DNA from: JAODBJ01 sp963782465
Lineage (GTDB): Bacteria; Actinomycetota; Acidimicrobiia; IMCC26256; PALSA-610
Reading direction: 5' to 3'
Assembly: GCA_963782465.1 (NCBI GenBank)
Contig: CAWAJR010000002.1
Coordinates: forward strand, 124,001-188,000
DNA length: 64,000 nt
In this document: piece after piece, positions 34,449-42,328 of the stretch
Position numbering within the stretch: position 1 is the first letter of the stretch
Layout: each line of letters begins with the position of its first letter
Position numbers and translations under genes: made by a program
The notes under the pieces: model-generated
What the model was told of the DNA's origin: nothing
Database searches by the model: none
What the model saw: only the letters and a program-made list of their open reading frames with translations

Positions 34449-35070
34449 GCACCTTGCACGTAAGGGTGCGGAGGGAGCCGGTGCGACTGCGCGGTTCGAA
34501 GCCGTCGCCGACGGCGCGCTGCCACACGTGGAACGGCGCCTGGCCGCCCTCGGAGGGGTCCTCGAAGACGTCGTGGATCGCGAGCACACCGCCCGCCGCG
34601 ACGTGCGGTACCCAACCTTCGTAGTCGGCCATCGCGACATCTTCGGCGTGACCGCCGTCGATGAACAAGAAACCGAGCGGCGTGCGCCACACGCGCGAGA
34701 TCGGCACCGAGTGGCCGACGACGCCGACGACGAACGCTTCGAGCCCCGCCGCCTCGATGGTGCGGCGGAAGAACGGCAGCGTGTCCATGCGACCGGTCGC
34801 CGGGTCGACGAGTTCGCGGTCGTGGTGTTCCCAGCCTGCCTGGTTCTCTTCCGAACCGCGGTGATGATCCACGGTGAAGGCGATCGTGCCCGCCTCCCGG
34901 GCCGCGGCACCGAGGTACACCGCCGACTTCCCGCAGTACGTGCCGACCTCCAGCAACGGTCCCGCGGCGGCACCGGCCAACGCAGCCGCGTACAACGCGT
35001 CGCCTTCGTCTTCGGGCATGAAGCCTTTGGTTGCCCGAACGACGTCGAGCAAATGCGGATCGAGGCTCAC
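34444..35070 (-). CDS. Class I SAM-dependent methyltransferase (Methyltransf_24 type)
   Basis: A 208-residue methyltransferase. GPLLEVGTYCGKSAVYLGAA is SAM-binding motif I, TIAFTVDHHRGSEEN contacts the SAM ribose, and LFIDGGHAEDVAMADYEGW is the DGxH metal/substrate motif of the CmcI/Methyltransf_24 group, which often methylates sugars or their hydroxyls. The GTG start overlaps the stop of the mutase subunit gene (GTGA). It converges on the GT4-methyltransferase-toroid cassette and may act on the same product, though the operon link is to the mutase. Confidence 0.86.
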   Translation of the reverse strand: MSLDPHLLDVVRATKGFMPEDEGDALYAAALAGAAAGPLLEVGTYCGKSAVYLGAAAREAGTIAFTVDHHRGSEENQAGWEHHDRELVDPATGRMDTLPFFRRTIEAAGLEAFVVGVVGHSVPISRVWRTPLGFLFIDGGHAEDVAMADYEGWVPHVAAGGVLAIHDVFEDPSEGGQAPFHVWQRAVGDGFEPRSRTGSLRTLTCKVR

Positions 35071-36701
35071 AGGCGCGGGTCCTCGACCCAGCGGCCGAAC
35101 ACGTCGGCCAGCGCTCCGACGATCTCGCCGACCGTCGCTCGAGCCTCGACGGCGTCGATGAGGACCGGCATGAGGTTGACGTTCGTGTCGGCCGCGGCGC
35201 TTCGAACCCGGGCGAGCGCGGTGTCGACCGCTTCCGGCGATCGCCGGGCCTTCACCGCAGCCAGCCGCTTCAACTGTGCCTCTTCGACCTCGGGACCGAT
35301 GTGCAACGTGGGCGGCGGCGGCTCGTCGTTGCCCTCGAGCAACGCGTTGACCCCGACGACGATGTGCCGGCCCCGGTTCAACTTCCGTTCGAGCTCGTAG
35401 GCGGCGTCGGCGATCTGGCCCTGGAACCAGCCTTCCTCGACCCCGACGACGACCCCGTCGAGCATCGAGCCTTCGCCGCGTTCGTCGATCTGCGCGAACA
35501 GTTCTTCGGCGCGCCGTTCGATGTCGTCGGTGAGCGCCTCGAGGAAATACGAACCGCCGAGCGGGTCCGCGACGTTCGGGACCCGAGACTCATGCGCGAT
35601 CACCTGCTGCGTTCGCAGCGCGATCCGGGCCGCCTTTTCGGTGGGCAGCGCGAGCGTCTCGTCCATCGAGTTCGTGTGGAGGCTCTGAGTCCCGCCGAGG
35701 ACGGCGGCGAGCGCCTCGATCGCGGTGCGAACGATGTTCACTTCCGGCTGTTGCGCCGTGAGCGACACGCCGGCGGTTTGCGCGTGGGTTCGGAGTTGCA
35801 AGGAGCGGTCGTTCCGGGCGTGGTAACGGTCACGCATCCAGCGCGCCCAGATCCGGCGCGCGGCACGGTATTTCGCGATCTCTTCGAAGAAGTCGATGTG
35901 CGCGTTGAAGAAGAACGACAGGCGCGGCGCGAAGGCGTCGACGTCGAGACCTGCCTGCGTCGCGAGTTCGACATACGCGAACCCGTTCGCCAGCGTGAAC
36001 GCGAGTTCCTGCGCGGCGGTCGAGCCTGCTTCCCGGATGTGGTACCCCGAGATCGAGACCGGGTGCCAGCGGGGCATCTCGGCGGTACAGAACGCAATCG
36101 TGTCGCGCACGAGCCGCAACGACGGCCGGGGCGGGAAGATGAACTCCTTCTGCGCCTGGTACTCCTTCAGGATGTCGTTTTGCAGCGTGCCGCCGAGACG
36201 GGCCCGCTCGACGCCGGAGTGTTCCGCGTTGGCGACGTACATGGCGAAGATGATTGCCGCGTGCCCGTTGATCGTCATCGACGTGGTCACCGAACCAAGG
36301 TCGATGCCGCGGTAGAGGTCTTCGACGTCGGCCAGCGTGTCGACGGCAACACCGCACTTGCCGACCTCGCCGAGCGCGAGCGGGTCGTCGGAGTCGCGCC
36401 CCATCAGCGTCGGCAGGTCGAACGCGGTCGACAAACCGTCGCCGCCCGCCTTCAGGATCTCGTGAAAGCGACGGTTCGTGTCGACGGCTGTACCGAAGCC
36501 GGCGAACATGCGCATCGTCCAGAGCTTCGAGCGGTACATCGACGGGTACGGACCGCGCGTGTACGGGTACTCGCCCGGGAACGGGCCGTCGTCCGGCCCG
36601 TATACAGGGTCGACCGCCACGCCCGACATGGTGTCGAAATCGGCGTCGCGCAGGGACCCCTCGCGAAAGACCGCTTCCCACCGCTCGCGCGCGCTGCTCA
36701 T
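35067..36701 (-). CDS. Methylmalonyl-CoA mutase large-subunit (acyl-CoA mutase) catalytic domain
   Basis: A 544-residue protein. GEYPYTRGPYPSMYR, MRMFAGFGTAVDTN, SIGL-type GDGLSTAFDLPTLMGRDSD, TTSMTINGHAAIIFAM and GGTQSLHTNSMDETLALPTE are signatures of B12-dependent acyl-CoA mutases. The C-terminal B12-binding domain is absent, as in the split archaeal and actinobacterial enzymes whose small subunit is a separate protein; no such gene is in the window. Substrate may be methylmalonyl-CoA, isobutyryl-CoA or a related thioester. I chose the ATG beginning SSARERWEAVF; an in-frame upstream stretch is not homologous. MeaB is encoded elsewhere in the window. Confidence 0.9.
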   Translation of the reverse strand: MSSARERWEAVFREGSLRDADFDTMSGVAVDPVYGPDDGPFPGEYPYTRGPYPSMYRSKLWTMRMFAGFGTAVDTNRRFHEILKAGGDGLSTAFDLPTLMGRDSDDPLALGEVGKCGVAVDTLADVEDLYRGIDLGSVTTSMTINGHAAIIFAMYVANAEHSGVERARLGGTLQNDILKEYQAQKEFIFPPRPSLRLVRDTIAFCTAEMPRWHPVSISGYHIREAGSTAAQELAFTLANGFAYVELATQAGLDVDAFAPRLSFFFNAHIDFFEEIAKYRAARRIWARWMRDRYHARNDRSLQLRTHAQTAGVSLTAQQPEVNIVRTAIEALAAVLGGTQSLHTNSMDETLALPTEKAARIALRTQQVIAHESRVPNVADPLGGSYFLEALTDDIERRAEELFAQIDERGEGSMLDGVVVGVEEGWFQGQIADAAYELERKLNRGRHIVVGVNALLEGNDEPPPPTLHIGPEVEEAQLKRLAAVKARRSPEAVDTALARVRSAAADTNVNLMPVLIDAVEARATVGEIVGALADVFGRWVEDPRL

Positions 36702-36759
36702 GGGTTCATGTTCGCGCGCCCGACCGGCCCGGGGCCTTCCACGCCATACGCTCGTCTCC

Positions 36760-38292
36760 ATGAGCCGGACGGGCACGTTCCGCATGTCCGTCCTTATCGG
36801 TGTCGTGCTGTTCGCGTCGTACGCGTTCTTCTACCAGGGTGGCGGCTGGAACCAGAACACCCGACTCGACTTCGCGCGAGCCGTCGTCGAGCACGGCTCC
36901 GTCCGTATCGACTCGTACGCCGGCAATACCGGCGACAAGGCCGTCTACCAGGGGCACGTCTACTCCGACAAGGCACCGGGCCAACCGTTGCTCTCGGTGG
37001 TGCCCGTCGCCGTGATGCGGCCCGTCCTCGCGCTCACCTCGACGCCGCCGGGATCGGAGCGAGGCACCCGAATCGTCGCGTACGTGGCCACGCTCGCGAC
37101 CTCCAGCCTCCCCACCGCGATCGCGGGTGCGTTGCTGTTCTGGGTCCTGCTCGCGTTGGGTGCGAGCCGTGCCGGCGCCGCGATCGGCGCACTCGCGTTC
37201 GGGCTGGCCACCCCGACCTGGGCCTACGCCACGTTGCTGTGGGCGAACGGCCTCGCGACGCTCGGCTTGCTGGTCGGCTTCGCGGCGTGCCTCGCGCTCA
37301 CCCGCACCGACGACGAGCGCCGGCGGGCGTTGTTCGCCGTCACCGGCGGTTTCGCGGCCGGTTGGGCGACCATCACCGACTTTCCCGTCGCCCCCGCCGC
37401 CCTGATCGTCGCCCTGCTGGCATTCGTCGTCACCCGCCACGCGTCCGATCGGGCCCGCGTGCGGGCCTTCTTCGCCGGTGGCGCCTTACTACCCGCCGCC
37501 GTGTTTCTCGGTTACAACGCGATCACGTTCGGGTCGTTGTTGCACATCGGCTACGCGAGCGAAGCCGGGTTCCATCTCCTGCACCAGGGGTTCATGGGCA
37601 TCACGTACCCGAAGGTCCCCGTCATCGGCGACATCTTGTTCAGCCGCTTCCGCGGCCTGCTCCCCCTCGCGCCCGAACTGCTCGTCGTGCCGATCGGTCT
37701 CGTGTTCCTCGGGCGTTCGAACAAGCGACCCTTCGCGATCGCGGCGGCCGCCATCGTCGTCTACTTCGTGATGTACAACGCGTCGTACGTCTACTGGTCG
37801 GGTGGCTGGACGTTCGGGCCGCGTTTCATCGCGAGCGCGCTGCCGTTCGCGTGCCTCGGTCTCGCGCCCGTGTGGGACCGCGGCGCGGCCCTGATGCGAG
37901 GGTTGCTGGTCGCACTCACCGTGCTCGGCGCGACGCTCACGCTCGCGGCCGTCGCGACCACGCCGCAACTGCCTTCGCATGTGCATTCGCCGATGGCCGA
38001 TATCGTGTTCCCGGCCATCCGGCACAACGCGCTGTCGATCGGCAACCAGTCGTTCATCGAACGGAACGCCGACCCGGCCGAAGCCCCCACCGAACGCGAA
38101 GACGACTCCTGGAACCTCGGCCTGCTGCTCGGGCTGCCCGGCCTCGCCAGTCTCCTGCCGTTGCTCGCGGTGTGGGGGGCCGCCGCGTTCGCGATGGAAC
38201 TCGAACTGCGCCGCGCCGCGCCGGCCGGCTCGGTCAGGCCGACTTCACCGACGGCCCAGTACGACCACCGGCCGCAGTATTCCCGCCGTTGA
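36760..38292 (+). CDS. Multispanning membrane protein, GT-C glycosyltransferase-like
   Basis: A 510-residue protein with about ten hydrophobic segments. The first helix (SVLIGVVLFASYAFFYQGG) is followed by a large extracytoplasmic loop with YAGNTGDKAVYQGHVYSDKAPGQ (split at the first Lys), reminiscent of the acidic first loop of ArnT/PMT GT-C enzymes, but a clear DE or DD catalytic motif is not evident. A second outer loop near residues 415-440 precedes the last helix. The ATG lies 58 bases from the divergent mutase start. A polyprenyl-phosphate-sugar-dependent transferase is possible. The 3' end overlaps a convergent hydrolase gene by 59 bases. Confidence 0.75.
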   Translation: MSRTGTFRMSVLIGVVLFASYAFFYQGGGWNQNTRLDFARAVVEHGSVRIDSYAGNTGDKAVYQGHVYSDKAPGQPLLSVVPVAVMRPVLALTSTPPGSERGTRIVAYVATLATSSLPTAIAGALLFWVLLALGASRAGAAIGALAFGLATPTWAYATLLWANGLATLGLLVGFAACLALTRTDDERRRALFAVTGGFAAGWATITDFPVAPAALIVALLAFVVTRHASDRARVRAFFAGGALLPAAVFLGYNAITFGSLLHIGYASEAGFHLLHQGFMGITYPKVPVIGDILFSRFRGLLPLAPELLVVPIGLVFLGRSNKRPFAIAAAAIVVYFVMYNASYVYWSGGWTFGPRFIASALPFACLGLAPVWDRGAALMRGLLVALTVLGATLTLAAVATTPQLPSHVHSPMADIVFPAIRHNALSIGNQSFIERNADPAEAPTEREDDSWNLGLLLGLPGLASLLPLLAVWGAAAFAMELELRRAAPAGSVRPTSPTAQYDHRPQYSRR

Positions 38293-39151
38293 GGTCGGAG
38301 ACGACGCTGCGGCGCACGACCGACGCGGTCGCTTCCAGCAGCGCGGGGACGAAGCGGCCCGGGTCGCGCGCGACCACGAAGTGATCACCTTCCACCACGA
38401 ACACTTCGGCGCCGGGGATCGACTGCGCCAGTTTCCATTGTCGGCGGACCGGGACGAGCTGGTCGCGGGTGTGCACGATCACCGATGTCGGGACGTCGAT
38501 CGCACCGACCCAGTCGCGCGAGTTGAACCGTCCGATCTCCGCCGCGGCCTCGACGATCGCGCGGCGATCGTGCGCCCGCACGTCGGCCTGCGCCCATTTC
38601 TTGAGCGGCGGGCCGGCGAACCGCTCACCCAGGAGTTGTCCCGCGCGCGCCCAGATCGTCGGCGCGCCCGGCGCGCGCAACGCAAGGGTCGCGAGCGGCA
38701 ACGACGCGAACATCAACTGGTCACGCGGGTGACCGCGGAAATTGCGGCTCGTCGCGCAGAGGACGAGCCCGCGCACCCGCTCACGGTGGCGCAACCAACA
38801 CAGCTGCGCGATCGGCCCGCCCATCGAATAACCGATGGGGATGAACCGCTCGACGCCGAGAACGTCGGCCAGCGCGACCACATCGTCGGCCGCGTCGACG
38901 AGACGGAACGGTTCGGGTGATCTGATCCCCTTGCCGTGCCCGCGTTGATCGAGCGCGACCACGCGGTAGCGCCGACCGAGCGGGTCGAACGTCGGGAACC
39001 AGTTCAAGGCCGCCGTCGCCGCGAGCCCGTGCAGCAGCATCACCACCGGTGCGCCGGGCGGCCCCGCCACTTCCCGAACGAACGTGGTGCCCCGCCCGGG
39101 CAGTTCGACCGCGCGACCTCGCGGGAGCCGGGGCAAGTGGTCATCGTTCAT
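38234..39151 (-). CDS. Alpha/beta-fold hydrolase
   Basis: A 305-residue hydrolase. VVMLLHGLAATAALNWF is the oxyanion-hole strand (HG), VALDQRGHGKG follows, GYSMGGPIAQL is the nucleophile elbow with Ser, and VVEGDHFVVARDP holds the catalytic His; the acid is probably in HTRDQLVP. A cap of about 70 residues separates the elbow from the acid. The ATG MNDDHLPRLPRG is preferred over a longer in-frame start. Its C-terminal 20 codons overlap the end of a convergent membrane-protein gene. Substrate unknown. Confidence 0.87.
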   Translation of the reverse strand: MNDDHLPRLPRGRAVELPGRGTTFVREVAGPPGAPVVMLLHGLAATAALNWFPTFDPLGRRYRVVALDQRGHGKGIRSPEPFRLVDAADDVVALADVLGVERFIPIGYSMGGPIAQLCWLRHRERVRGLVLCATSRNFRGHPRDQLMFASLPLATLALRAPGAPTIWARAGQLLGERFAGPPLKKWAQADVRAHDRRAIVEAAAEIGRFNSRDWVGAIDVPTSVIVHTRDQLVPVRRQWKLAQSIPGAEVFVVEGDHFVVARDPGRFVPALLEATASVVRRSVVSDLNGGNTAAGGRTGPSVKSA

Positions 39152-39274
39152 GCTTCGGGTATACCGAACCCGTACCGCTCTGTACCGGACTCGTTGACCG
39201 CAACTTTCGGGACCAATGGCCCCTCGCCTCATCGACTCCGCTCCCGGGCGCCTACGGCGCCGCGCTCGCTCGCC

Positions 39275-40066
39275 TCAGAGGCCCAGCAGGTTGGTGATGC
39301 CGTGATCGCGCCCGGCGGTATAGCCGCCGTCGACCGCGATGGCCTGTCCGGTCACGAACGAGGCGTCTGCCGACAGGAGGAAGTTCGCGACCGCCGCGAT
39401 CTCGTCGGGGCGCCCGAATCGACCGAGTTTGTGCTCCCGTCGCACGTCGTCGCGTACCGACTCGAGGCCCGCCATCCCGAAGACGCCGTCGAACATCGGC
39501 GTCTCGATGAAACCGGGGCAGATCGCGTTCACGCGTACGCCCCGCCCGCCGTAGTCGATCGCGAGGTTCCGGGTGAGCAGGACGACGCCACCTTTGGAAG
39601 CGTTGTAGGAGCTCCCACCCGCGGTGCCCTCGAGACCCTCGACACTCGCAATCGTGACCACCGAACCTCGCTCCCCGCCGATCGCCGGCTGGGCCAGCAT
39701 CTGCGCGATCGCGTGCTTGCACGTGAGGAAGGTGCCGGTGAGGTTGACGTCGATGACGCGCTGCCATTCTTCGCGCGGCAGGTCGTGGACCGCGCCACCC
39801 CCGGCAACACCGGCCGCGGTGACCACGCTGTCGAGATGGCCGTACTCGGCGACGATCGAGCCGACGACACCCGCGATCGCATCCTCGTCGCGCACGTCGG
39901 CCGCCGCGAACACGGCCGGCGCGACGCCTTCGGGGAGGTCGAGCGGGCGCTTCGGTGCCACGAGGTCGATGCCGACGACGGTCGCGCCTTCGGTGAGCAG
40001 GCGGACGACACACGCTTCGCCGATCCCCGACGACGCGCCCGTGACGAGCGCGACTTTGCCTTGCAT
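39275..40066 (-). CDS. Short-chain dehydrogenase/reductase (classical SDR)
   Basis: A 263-residue classical SDR. LVTGASSGIGEACV is the TGxxxGxG cofactor motif, VVTAAGVAGGG replaces NNAG, TIASVEGLEGTAGGSSYNAS then KGG gives the Ser-Tyr-Lys triad, and AICPGFIETPMFDG and VDGGYTAG complete it. GIDLVAPK after the second strand (an acidic residue) favours NAD(H). Reaction probably oxidation of a secondary alcohol; substrate unknown. It is divergent from glpX; the 148-base spacer presumably holds both promoters, but I see no convincing boxes. Confidence 0.88.
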   Translation of the reverse strand: MQGKVALVTGASSGIGEACVVRLLTEGATVVGIDLVAPKRPLDLPEGVAPAVFAAADVRDEDAIAGVVGSIVAEYGHLDSVVTAAGVAGGGAVHDLPREEWQRVIDVNLTGTFLTCKHAIAQMLAQPAIGGERGSVVTIASVEGLEGTAGGSSYNASKGGVVLLTRNLAIDYGGRGVRVNAICPGFIETPMFDGVFGMAGLESVRDDVRREHKLGRFGRPDEIAAVANFLLSADASFVTGQAIAVDGGYTAGRDHGITNLLGL

Positions 40067-40214
40067 GTTCCCGGTCAAGGGGCCCGAGCCTATTGTTCCC
40101 GGCCGTTGCGGGCCTGTCGCCCCGCGCCGTGGGCCGGCGAAACGGCTGGTCCGGGGGACGAGTTCTCCGGCGGCCCGGCTAGGGTCGCTGGTCGTCTCGG
40201 AACAGGAGTGATCG

Positions 40215-41208
40215 ATGGACCCCTCGCAGAGCCCCGACCGCAACCTGGCCATGGAATTCATGCGCGCGACCGAAGCGGCCGCGCTCGCCGCCGGCCGTTG
40301 GATGGGCCGCGGCGACAAGAACGCCGCCGACGGCGCCGCGGTCGCCGCGATGCGCCTCGTGCTCAACAGCGTGAACATGGACGGGATCGTCGTCATCGGC
40401 GAGGGTGAAAAAGACGAAGCGCCGATGCTTTACAACGGCGAGCAACTCGGCGACGGCTCACCGCCGATGGTCGACATCGCGGTCGACCCGATCGACGGCA
40501 CGACCCTGACGTCGCTCGGCCGCCCCGGCGCGATCGCGGTGATCGCCGTATCGGAGCGGGGCACGATGTTCGACCCCGGACCGTGCGTGTACATGCAGAA
40601 GGTCGCGGCGGCCTGCCGCCGCCGACGTCATCGACATCAACGCTCCGGCGAAAGCGAACCTCCAGGCCGTCGCCAAGGCACTCGGCGAGAAGGTCAGCGA
40701 CGTCACCGCCGTGATCCTCGACCGCGACCGGCACGAAGACCTGATCCGGGAATGCCGCGAAGCGGGTGCCCGGATCCGGCTCATCCAAGACGGCGACATC
40801 GCCGGCGCGATCTCGGTTGCCTGGCGCAACTCCGGCACCGATGTGCTGTTCGGTATCGGCGGCACCCCCGAAGGTGTTACCGCCGCCTGCGCCCTGAAGT
40901 GCCTCGGCGGCCAGATCCTCGGCAAGTTGTGGCCCCGCAACGACGAAGAACGGCGCGCCGCGCTCGACGCCGGCTACGACCTCGACCGCGTCCTCACGAT
41001 CGACGATCTGGTCGCCGGCGACGACGTGTTCTTCGCCGCGACGGGCGTCACCGACGGCGAGCTGTTGCGCGGCGTGCGTTACTGGGCCGACGGTGCCGGC
41101 ACCCAGAGCCTCGTGATGCGGTCGAAGTCGGGCACGATCCGGATGAACGAGGCGACCCACCGCTGGGCCAAGTTGATGCGCTACTCCGCCATCAACTTCG
41201 CCGACTGA
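40215..41208 (+). CDS. glpX: Class II fructose-1,6-bisphosphatase (frameshifted)
   Basis: A GlpX of about 331 residues. The first part has IGEGEKDEAPMLYNGEQLGD and VDPIDGTTLTSLGRPGA, the lithium-sensitive phosphatase metal motifs; the second part (VIDINAPAKANLQAVAKALG, FGIGGTPEGVTAACALKCLG) continues in another frame. The switch is near 40606-40618 at GGCGGCCTGCC. Alignment to the family, where a Gly-Pro is expected, fits two missing bases (GGGCCCT). The enzyme dephosphorylates fructose-1,6-bisphosphate in gluconeogenesis. The ATG has an AGGAG site. As this is normally a key gene, sequence error is more likely than true loss. Confidence 0.85.
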
Positions 41209-41212
41209 GCAC

Positions 41213-41482
41213 CTACGACGAGAGCCGCCGGCCCGCCGGCAACGTGAGCCCGGCGGCAAAGGCCAGGAGCCGTTCGGCCCGGGTGTAATCGTAGGTGTTG
41301 TGCACATTGCGTTCCGAGTTCCGGCACAGCTGGAGCGCTTCGTCGAGCACGCGCCGGTCCCGCCCGCTCGCCCGCAACGCCGCCGTCAGGACATCTTCGA
41401 AGGAACGATCGAGCGAGAGCGCGGCGAGCACGACGTACAGCACCTCTTCGGCGGTCGGCTCGGTCGGACGTTCACGCACCAC
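41213..41482 (-). CDS. Small conserved-looking protein, unknown function
   Basis: About 89 residues from a GTG. TEPTAEEVLYVVLAALSLDR, then EALQLCRNSERNVHNTYDYT and AERLLAFAAGL look like a compact helical protein. I do not recognise the family. The frame stays open upstream to 41599 (GHDAQDVRHCPYRETG), so the start is uncertain; the longer form would overlap the divergent DUF3467 gene start. It faces glpX, ending 4 bases from its stop. Confidence 0.5.
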   Translation of the reverse strand: MVRERPTEPTAEEVLYVVLAALSLDRSFEDVLTAALRASGRDRRVLDEALQLCRNSERNVHNTYDYTRAERLLAFAAGLTLPAGRRLSS

Positions 41483-41591
41483 AACATCTTCGGCGCCGGT
41501 CTCCCGGTACGGGCAGTGCCGAACGTCCTGGGCGTCGTGGCCCAAGTGCGGGATCCTCCCGCCCCTCGAGGAAGGCCATAATCTCGCCGCC

Positions 41592-41861
41592 GTGACCAAT
41601 GACGACGAACCGAAACCGGTCTACGCGAATGTGGTGGAACTGACCACCGGCCCGTACGACGTGGTGCTCGACTTCGGTTTCCGGAGCCCGGAATCGGTTC
41701 GGCGCGGCCCCGACGGCGGCTACGAGGTGGTCGCACGGATCGCGATGAGCCTGGCCCACGCGAAGTCGATGCTGCCGCTCCTCGCACGGGTGATCGCGGA
41801 ATACGAGGAGAACGTCGGGCCCATCACCGCACCGGGCTTCGACGACCTCGGACGCCAGTAA
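41592..41861 (+). CDS. DUF3467-domain protein
   Basis: An 89-residue protein. PVYANVVELTTGPYDVVLDF (split at Asp) and VVARIAMSLAHAKSMLPLLARV (split at Leu) match the small DUF3467 family, whose members often lie near chaperone or ATP synthase genes; the biochemical role is unknown. The GTG start is followed by an acidic stretch (TNDDEPK). It ends 1 base before the atpC stop on the opposite strand. Confidence 0.75.
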   Translation: MTNDDEPKPVYANVVELTTGPYDVVLDFGFRSPESVRRGPDGGYEVVARIAMSLAHAKSMLPLLARVIAEYEENVGPITAPGFDDLGRQ

Positions 41862-41862
41862 C

Positions 41863-42252
41863 TCAGCGAATCGCGACGCCGAGCCGCACGAGGGCGCGGT
41901 TGAGTGCCGCCGCCGCATCCTCGTCTTCGGTGTTCGCGTTGACGGCCGCCTGCGCACGGTCGCGCGCCTGCGTCGCACGCTCGACGTCGATCTGCTCACT
42001 CAACTCGGCGACGTCGGTGAGGACCGTCACCCGGTTGTTCGACACTTCGACGAACCCGCCGTGCACCGCGGCGATCAGTTCACCGTCGGGCTGCAGGATC
42101 CGCACCGGCCAGATCGCGAGCGCGCCGAGGAACGCCGAATGGTTCGGGAGGAACGCGATGTCGCCACCTCCCGCAGTCCGGGCGATCACCATGTCGGCTT
42201 CGCCCGTGTAGAGCACCTGCTCGGGCGAGACCAACTCGACTTGCATCGGCAC
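41863..42252 (-). CDS. atpC: F1Fo ATP synthase epsilon subunit
   Basis: A 129-residue epsilon subunit. QVELVSPEQVLYTGEADMVI and GDIAFLPNHSAFLGAL form the N-terminal beta-sandwich, and QARDRAQAAVNANTEDEDAA leads into the C-terminal helices that regulate F1. The start is ambiguous: AAGGAGAAG is followed by ATG, GTG and ATG in frame within 12 bases; spacing favours the GTG, while homologues usually begin MQVELVSPE. It is the last gene of the atp operon. Confidence 0.9.
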   Translation of the reverse strand: MPMQVELVSPEQVLYTGEADMVIARTAGGGDIAFLPNHSAFLGALAIWPVRILQPDGELIAAVHGGFVEVSNNRVTVLTDVAELSEQIDVERATQARDRAQAAVNANTEDEDAAAALNRALVRLGVAIR

Positions 42253-42328
42253 CATCTTCTCCTTCCCTCGCGGCGCTCGGCTTCTTCTCCGCTCTCTCGC
42301 GCCTGCGGCGCAGGGGCCGCTCGGCTCG

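Noticed and set aside
35031..38384. A 1117-codon open frame on the plus strand across two minus/plus genes
   Set aside because: It is antisense to the mutase gene and then out of frame with the membrane-protein gene; its composition is Arg/Val/Asp-rich shadow sequence without recognisable motifs. Long empty frames are expected at this GC content.
40215..41208. Programmed frameshifting in glpX
   Set aside because: There is no slippery heptamer or downstream pseudoknot that I can see, and the break resembles the other homopolymer-type breaks in the window; sequence error is simpler.
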